A stretch of DNA of 64,000 nucleotides from Apiosordaria backusii (taxonomy: Eukaryota; Ascomycota; Sordariomycetes; Sordariales; Lasiosphaeriaceae), in assembly GCA_030549205.1 (NCBI GenBank), contig JAUKTV010000001.1, forward strand, positions 3,038,001-3,102,000, given 5' to 3'. How positions within the stretch are numbered: the stretch's first letter is position 1; each line of letters opens with the position of its first letter. Shown here one piece after another: positions 25,403 to 37,042 of the stretch. The notes under the pieces were generated by a model. That model did not search any database. It saw only the letters and a program-made list of their open reading frames with translations, and was not told where the DNA came from. The translations under genes and the position numbers were made by a program.

Positions 25403-25840
25403 ATGGTACGGAGATAGTGTGGAATAATTGTTGGCTCTGTGCATTTGTTGACTGGGGGGTAGGGTCTCGAGTTTCCCGCCTTCGTTCTCTCGGCCTTGAC
25501 AGCTGCCGGCGGGACCATCGGATACGTCAGGACGAAGAGTGTTCCTAGCGTTGTCGCAGGCACTGCTGTCGGTCTTCTCTGTAGGTTGATTACTTTTTGA
25601 GCCTCCAGTGCTTGTAGGCGACTGTTGCTGACGTTGTAATACCCAGATGGTCTTGGTGGCTACCGCCTCCAGAACGGCGAGCCGTACGGCTTGGAGCTCG
25701 CTCTCCTGGCTTCAGTCGTCCTCGGTGGCGCTTCGATCCCTCGTGCGATTAGGCTTCGGAAGCCGGTTCCCGTCATGCTGTCGCTTTTTGCGACATACGG
25801 CTTGATTACTTTCGGTGACGCGTTCCGTCGCACTTTGTAG
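25403..25840 (+). CDS. TMEM14 family small membrane protein
   Basis: Three exons: 25403-25405 (the ATG only), 25463-25580 and 25647-25840, giving about 104 residues. Splicing the ATG to GGTCTCGAG yields MGLEFPAFVLSALTAAGG, which agrees with how fungal TMEM14/Tmh11 proteins begin. Further family features are GYVRTKSVPSVVAG, GLGGYRLQNGEPYGLE and a last helix PVMLSLFATYGLITFGDA. Four short hydrophobic segments are expected. Human TMEM14C is an inner mitochondrial membrane protein needed for porphyrin import in heme synthesis; a similar location here is inference. No exon is a long open frame, so simple ORF calling would miss the gene. The exon 2/3 junction splits a Tyr codon (T|AT). It converges with CMC2, 273 bp downstream. 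Confidence 0.9.
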
Positions 25841-26113
25841 GGGTTGGAAATGTGGTCGGAAAGGCGTGCCAAAAATAACAAGAATAACCTTATGTACAAC
25901 CCAATTTCATGTAGAGAGTGTCCTTCTATAGCCATGTTATACAGACCGCAAGTGTTGTTGGTATCGCGCAATGGCCAATAACTCCAACGCTTGCGATGCA
26001 ATGTGTCCCTCGGGAGCCGCGGTTGGCGGGCGCGCGGTCCTCATTCGAAGATCGACGGTCGGAAGTTTGCGAATTGTGATTCGTTTCGAGCGGTGAAAAT
26101 GCTTTGGGGACGT

Positions 26114-26416
26114 TTATGAGTTCTCATCGACCTCCTTCCAAGCTTGCCGAATCTTGTCCTTCTTGTCTGCAACGCCGCTTCGGTTGAAGCTCTGGGTTTT
26201 CCACCGCTCTGCTCTCAAGCAGGCAGAGAGCTCATCCTTGGCGTCATTGCACATGCCCATGGATTTCCAAAGAAAGCCCCGCATGTGGCATTGGTCGAGT
26301 GCGATCATCAGATCTTTGCACGCTGTAAGGTGAAGACGGCTTCAGCCAAGATCAAGCACGACGTTGGGTCAGGAGAACCTACCGACGTTGTCTTTGGTAT
26401 GGAGAAGAGGATGCAT
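26114..26416 (-). CDS. CMC2: COX assembly mitochondrial protein 2, twin CX9C
   Basis: Two exons on the minus strand, 26416-26383 and 26322-26114, with a 60-nt intron at 26323-26382, giving 80 residues. The start MHPLLHTKDNVA matches Cmc2 proteins. Two CX9C motifs follow, CKDLMIALDQC and CNDAKDELSAC, with GFLWKSMGMC between them, so both disulfide pairs of a coiled-coil-helix fold are present. Such proteins are imported and oxidised in the mitochondrial intermembrane space by Mia40, and Cmc2 helps assemble cytochrome c oxidase. The first CX9C motif begins only after the splice, so the unspliced frame (26308-26114) lacks its first cysteine. The gene diverges from prefoldin subunit 2, 279 bp away. 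Confidence 0.94.
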
Positions 26417-26695
26417 TGTGACCGTTGTACTTGCGCCAGTAAAGGGTTCTCGTACGATGGAGTTGAAAAACCAGTGTCGATTGCTCGGATGCTCTTCTAG
26501 ATCAATTCAAGGTTTGTGAGCTCGGACCACCGGTCAGTGGATTTGCTTTGAAGTCGAAGCGGGCCCAAGGCTCCAGGATCATTTGCATGGATCTCATAGG
26601 GCAGTCGATCTCCCAATCATTCGTCTCACTTCTCAACTGCATCCAATATCAAAACTTCTCAGAATAGTCTTTGATATCCCAGACGGAATTCCAAA
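26417..26695. promoter_or_regulatory. shared divergent promoter region CMC2 / prefoldin 2
   Basis: 279 bp separates the two start codons, so both promoters must lie here or overlap the genes. No specific operator was identified by eye. Confidence 0.45.
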
Positions 26696-27283
26696 ATGGC
26701 GACACAAGCAGCACCAGCCAAGAGGCAGCAAGGTGAGTCCAGCCAAGGGCCGATCATGAGCTAAGTGCGGCAACTGACTCGAATCACGGCAGACCTCCAA
26801 GTTCAGTATAGCACTTACAAGAACACACTGCAGCAGATTGCGCAGAAAATCGGTGATGTTGAGCAAGAAGCCGAAGAACACAAGTACGAGTTTTTTCCCT
26901 TGCGGTTTTTGAAGAGCTGCGTCACATCGCCTTGGCTCTTTCATCATCACACCGCTTCAAACAACGTCTTCACCGCTCAGTCGCTAATACCTAATGACTA
27001 TAGACTTGTTCTCGAAACTTTGCAACCCCTCCCTGAGGACCGCAAGTGCTTTCGCATGATAAACGGCGTGCTGGTGGAACGAACCGTCAAGGATGTGATC
27101 CCTGCGCTGCAAACGAACGCAGAGGGCCTGAAAAAGGTATTGGATGACCTGGTCAAGCAGTACAAGACCAAACAGGATGAGTTGGAGAAGTGGAAGGTAC
27201 GCGAACCCAGGGAATTCTCATATGCATCATTCTTACTAACCTTGGTATAGAAAAAGAACAACGTCCAAGTGGTGCAGTCATGA
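26696..27283 (+). CDS. GIM4: prefoldin subunit 2
   Basis: Four exons: 26696-26732, 26793-26883, 27004-27196 and 27251-27283, giving 117 residues. Prefoldin is the cytosolic hexamer that hands nascent actin and tubulin to the CCT chaperonin; subunit 2 is a beta-type subunit. The signature RKCFRMINGVLVERTVKDV and the two flanking coiled-coil helices (LQVQYSTYKNTLQQIAQKI; LKKVLDDLVKQYKTKQDEL) match the family, as does the length. The middle intron is 120 nt and the last coding exon is only 33 nt, ending KKNNVQVVQS. All four junctions keep frame. Confidence 0.95.
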
Positions 27284-29895
27284 GGCCACCTCGATGACGG
27301 GGCAAAGAAATACGATTCCTTTCTATGGCCCCAAGTATCTGCCATGTCATCAAAATCCCTTAGAGATGGAAACAGAAAGGTCTGGCGACACTGCGAGCCA
27401 TGACGACCTCCCGAGGAACTCCCTCCTGTCCACCAGCTTCAGGAGCCTTGTGAGATCATATTGATCAGAAAAAGCAATACGTCCACAGCTTGATGATACC
27501 CAAAAGACCAAAACTTATGTTTTCCGGAGGGTGTGGTGATGAGTTGTACAAATGCCTCTGCTATCGGGACTGCAGCCCCGTGGCGGGGGGTGGTTTTGTG
27601 CTGCCCAACCGGCGCTGCGGGGAGCCTTGAGAAGTGGTTGGGCTGCGATGGGATTGGCATCCGTGTTGATGGTAGGTGCGGGGCTCAACTGGTCAACCTG
27701 GTGGCAAGCAAATATGTCAATATTCACACAACCACGCCCAAACTTGCTGAAGAGTGTTTGAGAAAATGTTCCCGTCATCTCTTAAAACGGAGAACTTTCT
27801 CTGACTCATCAGCGTTTTGTAAGATTGCGGCGATTGCTAGTCCGCCAGCCCCCTTGAGCTCATATCACAATTCGCTGTTCTTTTAGTTGGCCAATAAGGA
27901 AAATCACAGATCTAAAACAGACATTTCCTTCCAATGAGAAGCTTCAATTGAGACTTGCTCCTGTTATTGGCTCACAAATTATTGATTCTGGACCACTGAT
28001 GATGTCCCCAGCCTCGTTGGAGATTCCCCGTGTGCTTCCAGAGACGACCGGAGAAATACAGGCCAGTCATTCGCCGTCTCACAACGTCAACCCAGCCTTT
28101 CGGCCCAAAGCCGCCATCTCGGCCCCATCAGGCTCCTGTCGTCCCCCTTTCCGTTCCTGCCTGCCTGTTTACTTGTGACAGCCATTGTCTAATCAAGAGT
28201 TGAGAGCGTACACCACCCTCTGATCTTCCACCCACGCTGCGCCAAGACAACCCTTGGCGACCTACACACAACCCACGGCATGACCGCATGTTACAGATCT
28301 TTCACCGAGAAATGTAAGTGTATTTGTGATGAGATGGGAAAACCAAGGAACGATGCGGCCTGGGTCCATAAGCTCCAGGATGGGCACACAGACTACTGAT
28401 TTTCACCGCTCTTGACGGGCTGGAAAGTAGGCAACGGAGCAGCAAGTCTGTGTTGCGGCAGGACTAGTCATGTGTTGCTGCTTGCTGCAGTACATAGGTC
28501 GTATAGACTACCTACTTCCCGTGGCCGAACACGAATAGATTGGAAAGAGATTATCAAGATCAGACGGGACTGAGGGATCAGTTGGCAATATCAAAAACAA
28601 AGAGTCGGTACTTGCTGCGGGCCAGCGTTTGGTAGGTGTGGTTGATAATGGCTGCTTTCTTTGTGATGGAGCTTGTTGTCATGGCGCTGGGGTGCTGGGC
28701 TGACCGGGGTATCTGTCGCTTGGAGGACCCGCCTCACCCGCATTTCACATTCCCTCTTTTCACCCGACCTCAGGTTCTGTGCCTCCCACAACCGAACCCC
28801 ACGCGTGCTGCAGCCCTCTTGCATCCAGTTTTCCATGCATCACCGTACCCAAGGCGAAGACTCTCGACACTAAACTCACGGCCAACTCAGACACCACCAC
28901 TAGGAAGCCACCGCCCGTCGAGCTAGTCGTGGGCAGCCCCAGTTTACTGGACCGTGACAAGGCAAGTATCACGACGTAACCTGGGTACGTATCTATCCGT
29001 ACCCCGTGTTCGCATGGCATGGCATGGCATCGCAGCGCATCGCGTCCCGTCACCTCACCTTCGTTATTCACTCTCCCCCCGGGCACGCACTGCTTTCTAA
29101 CGCGACTCTGCAGAAGCACTCATCCCACGAGGCACGTAACAATCTATTTCACCCCCCGCGACTGCAAAACCGTCCTGTCCGGTGCCGACACCGCAGCCAA
29201 CCACTGCCATCGCATCGCCGTTTGGTGTAACCGCGACTCCATAGCACACAGAGACACTGCCTGCGCGCACCACCACGGGGAAGGCCTGTAATCAAACCCG
29301 GCGACACGGAAGACTAGAGCTCTGCCTACCTTACATCACGGCAGCTTCCTGTGCAGAAAGCCCCATCCTGCTGCGACGTGCGCTAGAAGAGAGGGTCGTT
29401 TCTTGGTAGGACCCGCCAGGAAAACCTATCCCAGACACACCACACCCCTCCCCCTTGTGTGTCCGTCTGCCGCCGTCTCCGGCCGACGCCGTTTTCCCTC
29501 GTCTCGGGCTCGCTCTGCTCTGCTTCTGCGGTATCGTCCCGGGCTCCTGTTGCCGGCTTTCATCTGTCATAGCCCCCGCCATCCCCCCTCTTTGCCCCCC
29601 CTTCCTCACTATTGCCTCCACCCCACCACCGTCTCGCCAGCGACCCCCAGGCTTCCGTTACAGCCTGAAGATCGGGCAGGGAAAACCTGTAGGAAGTAAG
29701 CCTGGCTTGTGGTGACGCGCGGAGAGGTACCGCTTGACGCAAGTCTGCTGCAGGTTAAGCCGCAAGCCGAGAGGGTCTCTTGCTTTACCACCCTGCGACG
29801 TGTCCAACGACACATCACCTTACTCTATTCCACCTGTGCGAGCTGGCAGTCCAAGGAATTTACAAGAAGTCAGCAGCCGCTGCAGGTAGCCAAAT
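27284..29895. other. intergenic upstream of HAP3
   Basis: 2.6 kb without a supportable gene. The last 500 bp (about 29400-29660) are strongly C/T-rich on the plus strand, consistent with a long pyrimidine-rich HAP3 leader. GCATG repeats occur near 29015-29031. Confidence 0.5.
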
Positions 29896-30944
29896 ATGTC
29901 CGACTCCCCCCAATCCAATTCAAAGGACGTTGAACATGGTGCACCGTCACCCCAAGACGAAGCACAAATGAACGACCCTCAGGACCCACTCTCGAGCGGC
30001 CACGCCTATGAGTTTGATGTTAAAGAGCAAGACAGATGGTTACCCATAGCCAATGGTAAGTCAATATTTCCTTCTCTGCTGCTTCTCTGAGCTTCTCTGC
30101 TCCCCCTTCGCCATGATTCGCGTGTTGCGCTTGTCGTGGTCCTCTCCCATTCAAGCTTCGCGCGCTTGCATGGCGACAGGATCCCCTCTTTGACTGGCGT
30201 CGCTTCTGCCCTGCCTATCAGAGACAGCCGCCACTCATCCACCAACGGCTACATGTCGAGCGATTCGCCGCCCGAGTCGCCCGAAGCGCCTCGCGCCTCG
30301 TCGTCGTCCAAGACGGACAAGGTTGATCTCTACGATGCTAACATACGGAACTTTGCACCAGTCGCCCGCATCATGAAGAATGCGCTCCCAGAGAATGCAA
30401 AGATAGCCAAGGAGGCAAAGGAGTGCATGCAAGAGTGCGTTAGCGAGTTCATCTCGTTCATCACAAGCGAGGGTAAGCCTGCCACCAGCCCATGAGACAT
30501 ACATGGCAGTATGGTTCAGTTCAGTTTGAAGCTGACCTATCACGCACAGCTTCGGAAAAATGCCACCAAGAGAAAAGGAAGACCGTTAACGGCGAGGATA
30601 TCCTGTTCGCCATGACTTCTCTTGGGTTCGAGAACTATGCCGAGGCCCTCAAAATTTACTTGTCCAAATACAGAGAGGTGGGTTTCCAGGCGAAAACAAA
30701 GTCATCTAAGATGAATCAGTGCTTACCATGTCTTTTTTTTCAACCACAGCAGCAGTCGAGCTCGAACCGCGATGGGCAACAGAACAGGCCGAGCAGCCAG
30801 GGGTACGGTGCGCCAGGTGGGTCAAATCCCGGAGGCGGCTTCCCCGGCGGTGATCTCGGAGGGCAGCCCGAGGGCACAGATGCCCAAGGGTATAACCTCT
30901 ACGGAACTCAGCCAGGCCACAATGGGCCGCCCGGGGAGTATTGA
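29896..30944 (+). CDS. HAP3: CCAAT-binding complex subunit HAP3 / NF-YB
   Basis: Four exons: 29896-30055, 30362-30472, 30550-30677 and 30750-30944, giving 197 residues. The conserved block runs KEQDRWLPIAN, then VARIMKNALPENAKIAKEA, CMQECVSEFISFITSEAS and KRKTVNGEDILFAMTSLGF. This is the NF-YB histone fold that pairs with NF-YC and, with NF-YA, binds CCAAT in promoters. The N-terminal 45 residues are acidic and polar, and the C-terminal tail is Gly/Pro/Gln-rich. The first intron is long (306 nt) and sits in the middle of the conserved motif IAN|VARIMK. It has a GCTAAC branch site about 20 nt before its CAG acceptor, so the junction is secure. That intron also contains an open frame continuous with exon 2 (see findings). 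Confidence 0.96.
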
Positions 30945-31862
30945 TCCGTTGGCATGAAGTCTTGAATTGCGTGTTATATGGTTACATTTTCTGGGACATT
31001 TCCCACGAACTTTTCACTTGTTATCTGTATGAGTATCTACGCTCGGCTTGGGGGAGTTGGTTTGGTTTTCTACAAAAGATAGCCGACTTCTTAGCCCTGA
31101 CCGAAGAGTATATGAGGACAAAGTCGGGTTCCGGCGGAACGGTAGGGGTTTGGAAAACAAGGGCGGGTCATGCGTTTTCTGCTTTTGTGGCAGCAGTTAA
31201 AATTCCCCTTGATGTTAAACTCTGCTGCCAGCCAATCTGGTTCGTTAATTTGGACGGCTTGATTTAGTTGATAATTAAAATGTTATTTAATAGACTGGAT
31301 GCGAGCAGTACACTCCTCATACAGCCCACACAGATATGCAATTTCCCCATTATTCAGATGGTTTTCGCTTGTTAAGTGTTGATCTGAAAGCTCGGCGAGT
31401 GTGGTCACTCGGTGAAGGGGTGGTTGCTTCGATGCCTGACCGCCTTCCAAATTGGGGCCCCGCAGCACCCATCGCGCACGTGCCACCTGGCGGGGAAGAC
31501 CCTTCGATCGCAAAAAAAGTCAACGACCCTTTTTCAACTTTTTCCTGCGATAAGGTGGAGATTGAGTGGCAGAAAAGCGCAAGAATCGCCAGCGACCAAG
31601 ATCCTACACGCTGCTGGCTGGCCGAGACCACAGCTTCTTTTTTGTCTCCTTTCAGCATAGGGACCCGGCGACAACTATGTTGATTCAACAATCCTTTGGT
31701 AACTTCCCACGCCACGCAAAGGTTAACGCGCCTTGACCACGCTCGACTTGATCATTACTTTTTCGCCTCCCCTCCGAACCGAGCTTCCTCCGAACACCCA
31801 CTTTCTCACCGCCGGTTTGGTCAGCCGGCTCTCTGAAAAGAGATCACCCCGTCATTCACAAG
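30945..31862. other. intergenic between HAP3 and RRN3
   Basis: About 0.9 kb between two tandem genes. Only short open frames overlapping on both strands are present, so it should be the HAP3 3' UTR and the RRN3 promoter. Confidence 0.6.
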
Positions 31863-34228
31863 ATGACTACCAATACTCCCCTCTCGCGACTGGCCTTTGC
31901 GCCAACAATCGCATCGTCGCCGATTAAGCCGATCCTGCGAAAACCCACATCCGTACTGGGCACCCGGTCCCGTGCTGACGATTCGGATGGAGCCGACGAA
32001 GAGGAGCACCCAACCAAGAGGCAGAAGAAGACGGTTGTCTTCAATGAGAAACTGAATATGGTCAGAGAGATTAGCGGCAAGAGCCTGGAAGACGCAAAGC
32101 GTGAGGTTAGGCAAGCTCTTGAGGGCCACGCCCGCGGCGACGACGAAGACTATGACAACCTGAAGGATCTCTTTGCGCCGAGTAACAGGAACAGAAGTCC
32201 GAATGAGGATGGAGACGACACAAAGCCCCAGGAGTTGATTGTTTATGTGGTGGCCCTGACAGGCTACGTGCCAATGCTTGGACGGTCGTGCTCGGGTCTA
32301 ATCCGGAGCGTACTTCGGTGCGCCTGGCTGGATAGGGATGAGAATTTCACCAAGGCTTACATTCAGTTGCTTGCTGCGCTTTCGTCGGTTCAAGCATCGT
32401 TTTTCGAACAAGTTCTCACGATGATGGTCGACAAGTTTAGCGAAACGAAGAACTACTCGGTCGTACCCGGACTCCCGCCTGTTGACCTCGAGACGAAGAA
32501 GCGGTGGTTGCATATTGGCATCAAGTACCTCCTTGATTTGTTTCCGGCGGGTTCAAACATGATTCTCAACTTTGTCACGGCCAAGTTCCCATACACGACG
32601 GAATCCAAGGCGGTGCACATGCAGTACATCGACCATCTCCTTCGACTCAAGACCGCCCGGCCGGACCTCGAACGAGACATTATGGAACTCATCCTCGCGC
32701 GGCTGGTGAAGCTGGATGTGGAGATGACGCTCGATCTCGAAAACGACGACGACGAGACTACGAGGGCAGTGATGCGATCAATCGAGGCGGCGGATGCCAA
32801 GGACGAGGAGGAGGACGACGAAAGCGATGTCGATTCGGTTCTGAGCGATGACGATGATCTGCCTGAGGAGACTAAGCGGGTGATCATGATCAAGAGCAAA
32901 CTGGAGACGCTGGATGCGATTATGGACCTCGTGTTTTCCATCTACGATCCTATATTTGAGAAGCCGGACAGCGAGGAGGCTGTGGAGTGTTTCACTGATC
33001 TACTGAGCGACTTTAAGAATGTCATCCTGCCGGTATGTTTATCATCTGCCGGCTCCGTACCCTGACGGTCCATTGGTTGTGGGTGCTGACCGTTTGTGCA
33101 TCAGCATCTCAAATCCCGCCATACGCAGTACTTGCTGTTCAAGTTCGCCATGAAGTCTGATCAACTTATGGAGCTGTTTATCGGCATGCTACTTTCTATC
33201 GCGTAAGTCTTGGAGAACTTGCCGATGCTGTTATTTTCTGTTATTTTGGGCAGTCTGGCTGACCGTGTTCAGGTTCCACTCCAACGATGCACCAGTCATC
33301 AAGCAGGCCGCGGCCGCATATCTGGCCAGCTTCACTGCTCGTGGTGCCAGAGTCCAGAGCCACACCGTTCAATTAATTGTCGGGTGTCTTTTGAACTACA
33401 TTGACTATTACCGGGAGACGCACAAGAGCTGCCGTGGGCCGGATGTGCGGCGGTATTCACTTTACTAGTAGGTTCTCCCTGTCGGCTTGACTGTGTCGTC
33501 ACATGCCTAACAGTTTCTCAGCGCATCCTTTCAAGGATTGCTTTATATCTTCTGCTTCCGGTGGAGAGACCTGCTTGACCGGGACGCACTCCCAGATAGC
33601 ATTGACTGGGATGATCCGGCATCGTTCCTCGGACAAGACCTCCCCTGGATGCCAGATCTCAGGAAGAGAATGCACGCCAATATCGCCAGCAAGCTGAATG
33701 TAAGTTTCTTGCTCAAGTACAGTCCAGCGATGTCAGGACAAGTTAGCTAACTTTCGGTAACAGCCTCTCAAATGCTGCTCCCCCGTCATCGTCGAAGAAT
33801 TCGCCCAGCTCTCCCACCACCTGAGGTTAATGTACATTTACCCTCAAATTGAAAAGAACAAGAGCATCCACCTCTCGCAGTTCTTCACGGGGAGCTATGC
33901 CCAAGGCGGCGCGCTCAGGGACACGGGGTTCGAGTTTGACAATGAGAAGTGGACGCATCTGGAGGCTTGTTTCCCGTTTGATCCTTTTCAGTTGCCGATT
34001 GCGAGGCGGTGGTTGGATCTGGAGAATAATTATGTTACTTGGTCGCCGATTTCGGTTTTGAGGAGGCCAGAGGATGACGACGAGGACGATGACGAAGATG
34101 AGGAAGAGGATAGTGATGAGGATGAGGAGGAGGAGGAGGACGAGAGTGAGATTGGAGAGGGGGAATTGGAGGATAGGGAGGTGTTTGAGGAGGATACTGC
34201 TACTGATGATGAGAGGGTGGATGATTAG
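31863..34228 (+). CDS. RRN3: RNA polymerase I initiation factor RRN3
   Basis: Five exons: 31863-33032, 33105-33202, 33273-33467, 33522-33699 and 33764-34228, giving about 701 residues. RRN3 (TIF-IA) binds the Rpa43 stalk of RNA polymerase I and brings it to the rDNA promoter. Evidence is the long HEAT-like helical body (PMLGRSCSGLIRSVLRCAWL; HLKSRHTQYLLFKFAMKSD), the block RGARVQSHTVQLIVGCLLNY and the very conserved ASFQGLLYIFCFRWRDLLD after the exon 3/4 junction. The N-terminus has a basic cluster (PTKRQKK) usable for nuclear import. An acidic loop lies at about residues 315-330, and the C-terminal 60 residues are almost entirely Asp/Glu. For exon 4 the AG at 33520-33521 is used, since the AG at 33512-33513 gives the wrong frame. 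The last 250 coding bases are very G/A-rich. Confidence 0.95.
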
Positions 34229-35741
34229 GATGGTGTGGTTTTTTGGTGAGAGAGGGGGGTAATGCATGGGTTAGGCGTATGGGGTTACATACAAAAAGTA
34301 TTCGGCATTCGATACGGGACATATGGGTATGATTTTTTAGGGGTGGATGGATGGCGCATTATAGGATGGGAAGCATAGGAGCGGTGTTATAACTTTATTG
34401 TTGTATTTTGGTGCAGACTGTTGAAGTCGTCAAGCGAGTTGTATCTACTGAATAGAGTTGTTGAACTGCATTGTTGTGTGTGGTTGTAGGGGCTGAATTA
34501 TCTAGCTTTTTGGTGTAGTATAGGTATAGAACAAAGCTGTGGTTCAAAGGATTGCTCGGCTCTTAGTATGTGAGACTTAGGATGGAATGGCACGGGTCTG
34601 TAGGGCTCGGTCGATGATTGGGTCATATCTTTCCCAACCTAGCCTTATGTGTTTGTATGTAATTATGCTGCCTATTGGGAATTCGGCGTGGCCTACCAAA
34701 TTGGTCGGTGATCGGGGAAGCGAAGGGGGGTTACACTGAAGATGAGATATGTTGGTCTGGGGCGAGGACGGACTGTGGTCAGTTTTTCTTCGGCCATACC
34801 TAAGACACAAACAGCACATGAGAATTGGAGTCTAAGAGAGGGGTGCTACATGTTGTGTTTGATGTATCCGAACTACATGTAAGAAACTTGGAACTTGGTT
34901 TATATCTGCATTCTTCTCGAGGCTCTTGTTCCACTGCATACTTGAAGCACTTATTGTTAGTTGCGCTGACAAACGTTAACGATAGATACGATCATTCTTT
35001 TCCTTTCCGCAGCACTACGTACAACTAACGACGCCTATGAGCGGCGGAAACTTGAGATTTGGAATAAGCCGGGATATTAGTCAATAGTATCAGTTGGTTG
35101 AGTTTAAGATAGATATTTAGGTTGGGAATGCCTCAAAGGACGACAGCTATGGCAGACCGAAACCCACGACAAGACGATGCAAGCAATCACAGGCCTTCTT
35201 TTGTTAACTTTTGGAAAAGGGGAAAAGAATTGGCTTTGGGACAGGGGAGGAGGAGGAAGGAGGTTACGTTTGTACGGACTCGGACTGGGGGACCGGGTAG
35301 TAGTGGTAACGACGGTTAGTCATTTTTTCTATTATTATGTCTTCCCACTCTTTGATACACAACATCTCCATGTGCGCTAGGGATTTATGGTATTTGTCAC
35401 TTCACAGATGCGGTTCAATCTATGTTGTGGGGACATGCTGCTGTGTTGGTTTGGTTGGGTTCGGGTGGGTAGTATGAAAGATTTGTCATTGTCTTGCTGT
35501 GGCGCCTGCCAGTGCAGATGAGACGGCGGTCTGTGGAAGAGGAACCTTGATGGCTGGCTACCAGGTTGGGCGATCAGTTGTTCAATCGCCGCCTTCTTGT
35601 CCCCTACTGTGTTGTTTCCTTTCTGCTTTCTGTTTTATGTTACTGCTGCGATTAAGAAGGTCTTTCGATTTACTTCATATACATGCTCTCTCTCCTGAGT
35701 TTGGTCATACCCATATAACACCCATCCCACAAACTACAACC
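34229..35741. other. intergenic between RRN3 and the bZIP-like gene
   Basis: 1.5 kb with no supportable gene. An in-frame extension of the bZIP reading frame covers 35499-35741 but reads as hydrophobic, Cys-rich leader sequence and is probably untranslated. Confidence 0.55.
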
Positions 35742-37042
35742 ATGATTCTCCTTCAACCACCCCAGGTCCCTGTTTTTTGTCTAAATCATACAGATCCATC
35801 TGAAGACCCCTCCCAAGGAAACGATAGCACCCCAGCAACACCAGAATCAAAAGCAGCCCAACGCCGCGCCCAAGTTCGGCGAGCTCAGATCCAGCACCGC
35901 CAACGAAAGGCCAACTATGTTAAGGAACTTGAGCAAGAAGTTGCAAAGATACGGAAGCAGATTGATGATGTGGATAAGGAGAGGAGGGTGTTGAGGGTGG
36001 AGAATGACAGTATGAGGGCTGAGTTGCGGGCGAGTGCGATGGTAGAGAGAAGACTGCTTCGACAGCCAAGATCACAACCACAACAGCAGCAGCAAATCGA
36101 AAGGCTAGGGACAGGGCCGTGGTACATGTCTGACGAGATGGACTTCAAGATGACGATGCAGCTGGGGTATGATGAGGTGCTGGGTGCGCCTTGTTACATG
36201 GTCAGTGGGCTGTCGTCCTCGATCTCGCCATCAACGGCAATACCAACTGGCGAACCTGGTGCTACCAACACCATCTCAACAGCAGCAACGCATACACTCG
36301 GACCTGGAATGCTTCCCACGCCACCTAGAACTGCTACTTTCGGCCCAGGCTATGGTTCCAGCCCTAGCATTGGTAATTCTTCCGGGCACGGCATCACTAC
36401 CATCACCGAACAACAAGACGCCCCGGAACTGCCGCACATGACACCACCGCAAATCCAAACCGCCATCAACTTTATCCTCGCGTAAGCGGCCCCAATCCCA
36501 TCTCTAGATAGGTATACGCCCAACTAACATCATCCACCCACAGTCTAGAGCACATCTGCCGCGACCACTTCCACCCCTCCCACATCTCCCCTTCCCCCTC
36601 CCCATCCCCCTCTCTCAACCCCTTTCACTCCCACTCCGGCCACTCTTTAATGGCCACCTCCCTAGCCCTCCAATCCGCCCCATCCTCAATCTTTTCCGCA
36701 GCCAAGAAAACAAAGCTCTTTCCCGGTAGCTCAATCAACATCAAACCCCCTTCTACTTCTAAAGAGATGGAATGGGAGAACTCGGCGTTGACGCTGAGGA
36801 ATTTATACCGGCTGTCTAAAGCCTTGGAAAAAGGAGGGGAGGATGAGATGGAGGTCACGCCTGTGCAGGCTTGGTTTGAACTTGTGAGTGGGTATGGGCT
36901 CGGGAGGGTTATGGAGGGGATTGGGGAGTTGAAGCGGGAGATGGGGAGGAGGAAGGGGGCGGTGAGGTGTCCGCATTATGGGGCTAGGATTGGGAGGGGG
37001 GAGTGGGAGGAGATTGTGGGGGAGGTTATGGGAGATAGGTGA
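35742..37042 (+). CDS. bZIP-like transcription factor with atypical basic region
   Basis: Two exons, 35742-36481 and 36544-37042, giving about 412 residues from the ATG at 35742. The frame stays open upstream to an ATG at 35499, so the start is uncertain. At about residues 40-100 a basic stretch (KAAQRRAQVRRAQIQHRQRK) runs into a leucine-zipper-like coiled coil (YVKELEQEVAKIRKQIDDV). The spacing is that of a fungal bZIP, but the position of the nearly invariant Asn is Val. After a Ser/Thr/Pro-rich linker, a second conserved-looking block spans the intron (MTPPQIQTAINFILALEHICRDH), as in many fungal bZIP proteins annotated only as hypothetical. A nuclear regulator is likely, but its DNA target is unknown. 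Exon 2 starts extremely C-rich and ends extremely G-rich. Confidence 0.82.
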
